This document shows positions 33,516 through 37,038 of a DNA stretch of 37,038 bases, in pieces. The stretch is from JAFIHK01 sp041441455 (GTDB lineage Bacteria; Bacteroidota; Bacteroidia; Bacteroidales; UBA932), in the NCBI GenBank assembly GCA_041441455.1, contig JASDTB010000003.1:1-37038 (forward strand), read 5' to 3'. Position 1 is the stretch's first letter. The number at the start of each line of letters is the position of its first letter. The translations under genes were made by a program, and so were the position numbers. Below the pieces are notes generated by a model. It worked only from the letters and a program-made list of their open reading frames with translations, was not told the DNA's origin and searched no databases.

Positions 33516-34114
33516 AAGGAAGCATAATAATTGTAAGTTTTTTTATTGCAGGAGTAATTCTAGGCACATTTAAAATTGTTCCCCCAGAGTTTAGCAATTT
33601 GGAATTAAGCTATTTTGCACTTTGCGCACTGATGTTCTGCGTTGGAGTAAGTATAGGTAAAGATCCTAACGCTCTGCAAAACTTTAAATCCCTCAATCCT
33701 GGAGTCATTTTTTTACCATTAATGACAATAATTGGTACACTTGCTGGCGCAGCAGTAATAAGTTTTGTACTTCCTCTTCGCACCACTGCCGAGTGTATGG
33801 CTGTTGGTAGCGGATTCGGATATTACTCTCTTTCAAGCATTTTCATCACCGAATACAAAGGAGCCGAACTAGGCACAATCGCCCTATTATCCAATATTAG
33901 TCGAGAAATAATGACCCTGCTCCTCGCACCCTTGATGGTCAGATGGTTCGGAAACCTCTCCCCCATCTCTGCCGGAGGTGCAACGACAATGGACACAACA
34001 CTCCCAATCATCACACGCTCTGCAGGCGAAAAGTTTGTCATCCCCTCAATCTATCATGGAATGGTAGTCGATTTCACTGTCCCTTTTTTAGTCACCCTAT
34101 TTTGCAGCATATAA
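33512..34114 (+). CDS. LysO family lysine exporter, C-terminal subunit
   Basis: The 200-residue membrane protein carries the main DUF340/LysO domain: FCVGVSIGKDP, MAVGSGFGYYSLSSIFITEYKG, then GTIALLSNISREIMTLLLAPLMVRWFG, SAGGATTMDTTLPII and YHGMVVDFTVPFLVTLF. LysO exports lysine and the toxic analogue thialysine in E. coli; the substrate here is inferred. It is translationally coupled to the N-terminal subunit by the 4-base ATGA overlap. Confidence 0.85.
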   Translation: MKGSIIIVSFFIAGVILGTFKIVPPEFSNLELSYFALCALMFCVGVSIGKDPNALQNFKSLNPGVIFLPLMTIIGTLAGAAVISFVLPLRTTAECMAVGSGFGYYSLSSIFITEYKGAELGTIALLSNISREIMTLLLAPLMVRWFGNLSPISAGGATTMDTTLPIITRSAGEKFVIPSIYHGMVVDFTVPFLVTLFCSI

Positions 34115-34136
34115 ATTGTCTCAAAAATAATAATCT

Positions 34137-34578
34137 ATGATTAACTCAGACATAATCAGAGATATTCGTCTGACTCTTATTGATAGCCAGTTCGAGTTGG
34201 GCAGACTGCGATACACTTTGCAACCATACAGTTGGAGAGTTCGTTATGATGTATCCAGAATATTTGGAGGAGCTCAAACGCTGGGCGCGATCTAATCATC
34301 GCTGGTTAAAACGCGCATCAGCAGTGACTTTAATAATCCCCGCCCGAAAAGGTCTATTCCTTAGCGATATCCTCGAAATCGCAAACATTTTGCTCGAAGA
34401 CTCAGACGATCTTGTAAGGAAAGGGTACGGATGGATGCTTAAAGCTGCCTCTAAATCTCACCTAGAGGAGATCTACAACTACGTAATCTCCAAGAAATCA
34501 ACTATGCCTCGCACCTCACTCCGCTACGCAATCGAAAAAATGCCAGCAGAATACAAGAAAAAAGCGATGGAGAGGTAG
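34137..34578 (+). pseudogene. DNA alkylation repair (HEAT-like) gene with internal deletion and frameshift
   Basis: The first ATG at 34137 opens a frame reading MINSDIIRDIRLTLID, which resembles the N-terminus of the AlkD-like DNA alkylation repair family, but that frame ends after about 52 codons. The +1 frame then reads SSSWADCDTLCNHTVGEF and continues with LKRWARSNHRWLKRASAV, GYGWMLKAAS and MPRTSLRYAIEKMP, a good match for the family's C-terminal half up to the stop at 34578. Intact members have about 220-230 residues, so about 95 central codons are missing at the junction near 34185-34192. A TTG at 34180 could in principle start the C-terminal fragment, but the repair fold would be incomplete. 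Confidence 0.75.
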
Positions 34579-34579
34579 G

Positions 34580-35968
34580 TTAAAACATTGACTTATTAAG
34601 ATAATAGGACTTAATTCTTTTATCTAACTCAGATTTTTTTACAAGAATAAAATCCTCATTTATACCTGTTAACAGCGTCAACTTCAAATTCAATTCAGTA
34701 ATTAATTGATGTAAGACTCTTGTTCGATGCGAATAGTGTAGGTCTTTATTATCTATTAGTTCCAAGAGACCATTTGTATCAAGTTCATTCTTATCCAAAA
34801 GCGCTTTTAGAATCTTGTAGCTTGGATCATCAATTTGTTTTACCAATTTTTGATATTTTATTTCTCCATCTTTTAAAATGATACGCTTATTATTTTTATT
34901 TCGTTTAAAATTAATCCAAAAGATAAGCCCTAAAAATGGTATCAAAATTATTATTAATAATAGATAATAGATTCTATTTGGGGAGATATAAATCCTCTTT
35001 ACATCTTTTAGCTCTTGTAATAACGTATCTTCTTTAACCTTTTGTAAGATAATGGGACTATCAGAACTACTATTTGCAGTAAAAAGATACATATATCCTG
35101 AGTAGTAAATAGAATTAGCGACTATTGATGACGATAAGGATGAATTTCTATAAATATAGGTTCTATTCTTTGGAAAATCCAATTTAAATAATGAGGTTTT
35201 ATCTATCATTACAAAGTAATTTTCACCTGAAATTTTCATCTTATAGTTTGATGTGAAAATTTCTCTTTTACCTAGATATTTCCACGTTCCAGAAGAAAAG
35301 TCAAAAACCCAGATTTGATCTAACTCTTTGCTTTTTTGATAATCCCATTCATCTTGATAAAAGCCATTAAATACATATATCTTATTTTTATCAATATATG
35401 TATCAGCAAAACTTATTCCTGGAGGTACCTCTTGATTCAATGGCTGAACGACATCCCATTCCTTTGTCGAGTAATTAAAGTAAGTGAAAAAATTTCTGTT
35501 AGACCAAAATCCATATCCACCAAACTTATATAAGGTATCATCTCGTACTAAGATAGATGCATCACATTGCATCTTATGATTGTAAGAGTTGTCTACTCTT
35601 ACTAAAGAGTCATTACTCAACCTAAAAAGATACCCTCCCTGGTTGTGAACAAAATAGAGTTCTCCTTTCAAAAATCTGGGGAACAAAACTTCATGGTTGA
35701 CCTCTTGTAAATCTGGCAATTTCAGCTTAAACCTTCCTAACTCACTAAATTTAGATAAGTTAATTGTAATCAAAGTATCTCCACTATAAACATACAATAA
35801 CTTACTTTTATCATCAATTGCAGTTTTAATGTAGTAGTTTAAGTTATATAACTTGGATTTAAATTGATTCTGAGATATTATAATTTCTTGTGAAAAAAGC
35901 TGCAAAGCTGAAAAATTCACAAAAGTCAGCAAACCCAATCCTATCAATAGTTTTATTACTTTATTCAT
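34580..35968 (-). CDS. Membrane-anchored beta-propeller protein with C-terminal HTH-like domain
   Basis: The 462-residue protein has a signal peptide (about residues 1-26), a periplasmic region (27-330) with kelch-like repeats such as DDTLYKFGGYGF, KIYVFNGFYQDE and IWVFDFSSGTWKYLG, one membrane helix (about 333-353, YYLLLIIILIPFLGLIFWI) and a 109-residue basic cytosolic tail. The tail contains ILKALLDKNELDTNGLLELI and HRTRVLHQLITELN, which read like a winged-helix DNA-binding domain. I infer a one-component transmembrane regulator, with the propeller sensing an outside signal. The target is unknown. It has its own promoter and an inverted repeat just upstream. Confidence 0.65.
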   Translation of the reverse strand: MNKVIKLLIGLGLLTFVNFSALQLFSQEIIISQNQFKSKLYNLNYYIKTAIDDKSKLLYVYSGDTLITINLSKFSELGRFKLKLPDLQEVNHEVLFPRFLKGELYFVHNQGGYLFRLSNDSLVRVDNSYNHKMQCDASILVRDDTLYKFGGYGFWSNRNFFTYFNYSTKEWDVVQPLNQEVPPGISFADTYIDKNKIYVFNGFYQDEWDYQKSKELDQIWVFDFSSGTWKYLGKREIFTSNYKMKISGENYFVMIDKTSLFKLDFPKNRTYIYRNSSLSSSIVANSIYYSGYMYLFTANSSSDSPIILQKVKEDTLLQELKDVKRIYISPNRIYYLLLIIILIPFLGLIFWINFKRNKNNKRIILKDGEIKYQKLVKQIDDPSYKILKALLDKNELDTNGLLELIDNKDLHYSHRTRVLHQLITELNLKLTLLTGINEDFILVKKSELDKRIKSYYLNKSMF

Positions 35969-35990
35969 GCTTAAACCTTCATAATATGCA

Positions 35991-35998
35991 CAAAGTTA
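35991..35998 (-). promoter_or_regulatory. -7 box of the beta-propeller/HTH gene
   Basis: On the minus strand this reads TAACTTTG, matching TAnnTTTG, 22 bases before the ATG at 35968. A -33 TTG at the usual distance is not evident, which may point to activator dependence. Confidence 0.45.
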
Positions 35999-36023
35999 AC
36001 ATATTCGATGACTTTATAAAATA

Positions 36024-36043
36024 AGTTGCAATATAATGCAACT
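36024..36043. repeat. Inverted repeat upstream of the propeller/HTH gene, candidate operator
   Basis: AGTTGCA (36024-36030) and TGCAACT (36037-36043) form a perfect 7-base inverted repeat with a 6-base spacer, 25 bases upstream of the -7 box, where an activator or autoregulator could bind. Confidence 0.4.
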
Positions 36044-36086
36044 AATTTTTTATGAATTAATAACTAACACATTATAATTTTAATCT

Positions 36087-36172
36087 TGCTTGAAGAACAA
36101 TACATGGCGGAAATGATTTTTAAAAATTGAGTATTAAAGGGTTTTGGTTTCCGCCATGTAAATTGTCAAGCA
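36087..36172. repeat. Long imperfect hairpin (possible MITE-like element)
   Basis: The left arm has TGCTTGA (36087-36093) and ACATGGCGGAAA (36102-36113). The right arm has the exact complements TTTCCGCCATGT (36148-36159) and TCAAGCA (36166-36172). CAAT/ATTG also pair between the blocks, the arms differing only by small indels. The 34-base loop is AT-rich and contains TTTTTAAAAA. It is not placed as a terminator of either neighbour. Confidence 0.6.
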
Positions 36173-36209
36173 TCTAATATTACAACCTCAAATTATAAAA
36201 TATGTGACT

Positions 36210-36347
36210 ATGGAAAACGAAAGTAAAATCAAACCAAGTACTCGACTATCTTTTTTATTTATGACTCTTCTTTCAGCCTGTTCTGTTTACTTAATCTTTG
36301 CATTTGTCTCAACGATACTGGGAAATAAATATTGGCCATTCTTATAA
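36210..36347 (+). CDS. Small membrane protein ORF (45 residues)
   Basis: The ATG at 36210 opens a 45-codon frame: a polar N-terminus (MENESKIKPSTR), one hydrophobic segment (about residues 13-38, with FLFMTLLSACSVYLIFAF) and a short tail ending KYWPFL. The shape is that of a single-pass small membrane protein. I know no family for it. It lies 37 bases after the long hairpin and nothing on the plus strand follows it. It could be spurious, although a well-formed polar head and one helix are unlikely in random AT-rich sequence. Confidence 0.4.
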   Translation: MENESKIKPSTRLSFLFMTLLSACSVYLIFAFVSTILGNKYWPFL

Positions 36348-36497
36348 ATTCATTAAAACTTAAAATTATGTTAGCCGTTGGAACTAGAATTAACACCCCT
36401 ATCTCTTCAAATAGATTTATTGTAAGAAACAATCATCATTGTAATTCTTATAATTTTAATAATCAACTCGGATATCTAGTTAATATTGGAAATATTA

Positions 36498-37038
36498 CTA
36501 ATACATGTTTAGAAATCCCATTCCAAATGTTGAGTAGAATAATATTGACGTTATCGAAATCATCCCCCAAAGAATAACTCCGAAAAGGATAGGTTTTACA
36601 CCCACTTCTTTGATGGCTTCTATTGAAAGGGTGCTTCCAATCAGGAAGAGAGTGAGCGAAAGAGAGGAGTGAGATGCGATGGAAATTGTTCTTAAGAGGA
36701 GTGCGGGAAGGTTGATATAAGTAGCTAAGACCATTGCTGCGAAAAAGAGAAAGATGAACCAAGGTATAGCGACTTTATTAACCTTCTCCTTCTTGAAAAT
36801 AAGAAAAGAGACCAGAGATAACGGAATGATCCACAACGCTCTAGTAAGTTTAATCAAAGTAGCAACCTTCAATGCTTCAGGACCATAGGACATACCAGCT
36901 CCAACCACAGAACTTGTATCATGAATTGCAATAGCAGCCCATTTCCCAAAACTTATTTGATCCATACCCAATAGATTACCTACAAAAGGAAATAAAAAGA
37001 GAGCAATAGCATTAAGAGTGAAAATAACTGCCAAAGAG
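36498..37038 (-). CDS. UPF0324/YeiH family membrane transporter, C-terminal part (runs off the window)
   Basis: About 180 residues of a polytopic membrane protein are visible, and the frame is open at the right edge, so the N-terminus is missing. Family features are FGKWAAIAIHDTSSVVGAGM, then YGPEALKVATLIKLTRALWI and PWFIFLFFAAM. This is the UPF0324 (YeiH-like) family, often labelled putative sulfate exporter. The in-frame TTG near 37034 is internal. The transport substrate is not established by sequence. Confidence 0.85.
   Translation of the reverse strand, partial: SLAVIFTLNAIALFLFPFVGNLLGMDQISFGKWAAIAIHDTSSVVGAGMSYGPEALKVATLIKLTRALWIIPLSLVSFLIFKKEKVNKVAIPWFIFLFFAAMVLATYINLPALLLRTISIASHSSLSLTLFLIGSTLSIEAIKEVGVKPILFGVILWGMISITSILFYSTFGMGFLNMY

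Larger units (their letters stand above)
35999..36497. other. Mostly non-coding AT-rich interval
   Basis: Between the propeller/HTH promoter and the UPF0324 gene there are about 500 bases that contain the inverted repeat, the long hairpin and the 45-residue ORF listed separately. From 36348 to 36497 I see no credible gene; a frame beginning with ATG at 36368 runs into the UPF0324 gene and has no recognisable features. Confidence 0.6.

Noticed and set aside
36368..36577. ORF starting with ATG at 36368
   Set aside because: Its composition looks random, it has no family features, and it overlaps the conserved end of the UPF0324 gene.

Overview
The window looks like a chromosomal segment of a member of the Bacteroidota (Bacteroidales or a close relative is my best guess). 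The evidence is the repeated Bacteroidota-type promoter signal (TAnnTTTG about 20 bases after TTG) ahead of several genes, the scarcity of Shine-Dalgarno sequences, a GH92 mannosidase and a GH53 galactanase, the Bacteroidota-type nucleoid-associated protein, and the DUF3788, DUF3795 and two-gene LysO families. A 10-base N run at 14964-14973 shows that this is a draft assembly with a scaffold gap.

Region 1 (1-2550) is accessory in character: the end of an IS21-like element abuts the C-terminal third of a metallo-beta-lactamase-fold protein, followed by a deoxyinosine-type DNA glycosylase with an unexplained N-terminal domain and an exported alpha/beta hydrolase. Region 2 (2551-10047) is a cobalamin operon. 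A Bacteroidota promoter and a cobalamin riboswitch are followed by cobQ, a CobD-like decarboxylase, cbiB, cobU, cobT, cobS and a final gene that fuses an alpha-ribazole-phosphatase-like domain to a complete phosphoglycerate-mutase domain. Together these genes cover late corrin-ring amidation, aminopropanol attachment and assembly of the lower nucleotide loop. Region 3 (10025-12244, minus) is a single-HMA copper P-type ATPase.

Region 4 (12343-19328) is a tightly packed carotenoid operon: phytoene desaturase, phytoene synthase, a second CrtI-family enzyme (interrupted by the N gap), a CruF-like hydratase, a PlsC-type acyltransferase, a family 2 glycosyltransferase and an exported TPR protein. 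The gene set predicts a hydroxylated, glycosylated and fatty-acylated carotenoid. Region 5 (19337-25064) holds proline dehydrogenase with a small GNAT-fold protein, then a BceRS-like two-component system facing a BceAB-like ABC transporter. Region 6 (25147-32698) holds an SPL-type radical SAM protein, GH92, a methyltransferase preceded by a possible structured RNA, a nucleoid-associated protein, an alpha/beta hydrolase fused to DUF3795, and a lipoprotein GH53. Region 7 (32810-37038) holds DUF3788, a two-gene LysO exporter, a decayed DNA alkylation repair gene, a membrane-anchored beta-propeller protein with a possible cytosolic helix-turn-helix domain, a long hairpin with a tiny membrane-protein ORF, and the C-terminal part of a UPF0324/YeiH transporter running off the window.

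I saw no rRNA, tRNA, CRISPR array, SusCD pair or phage genes. The strongest unusual items are the CobC-phosphoglycerate mutase fusion, the candidate structured RNA at 28448-28578, the carotenoid glycoside ester cluster with its TPR partner, and the propeller-TM-HTH protein.
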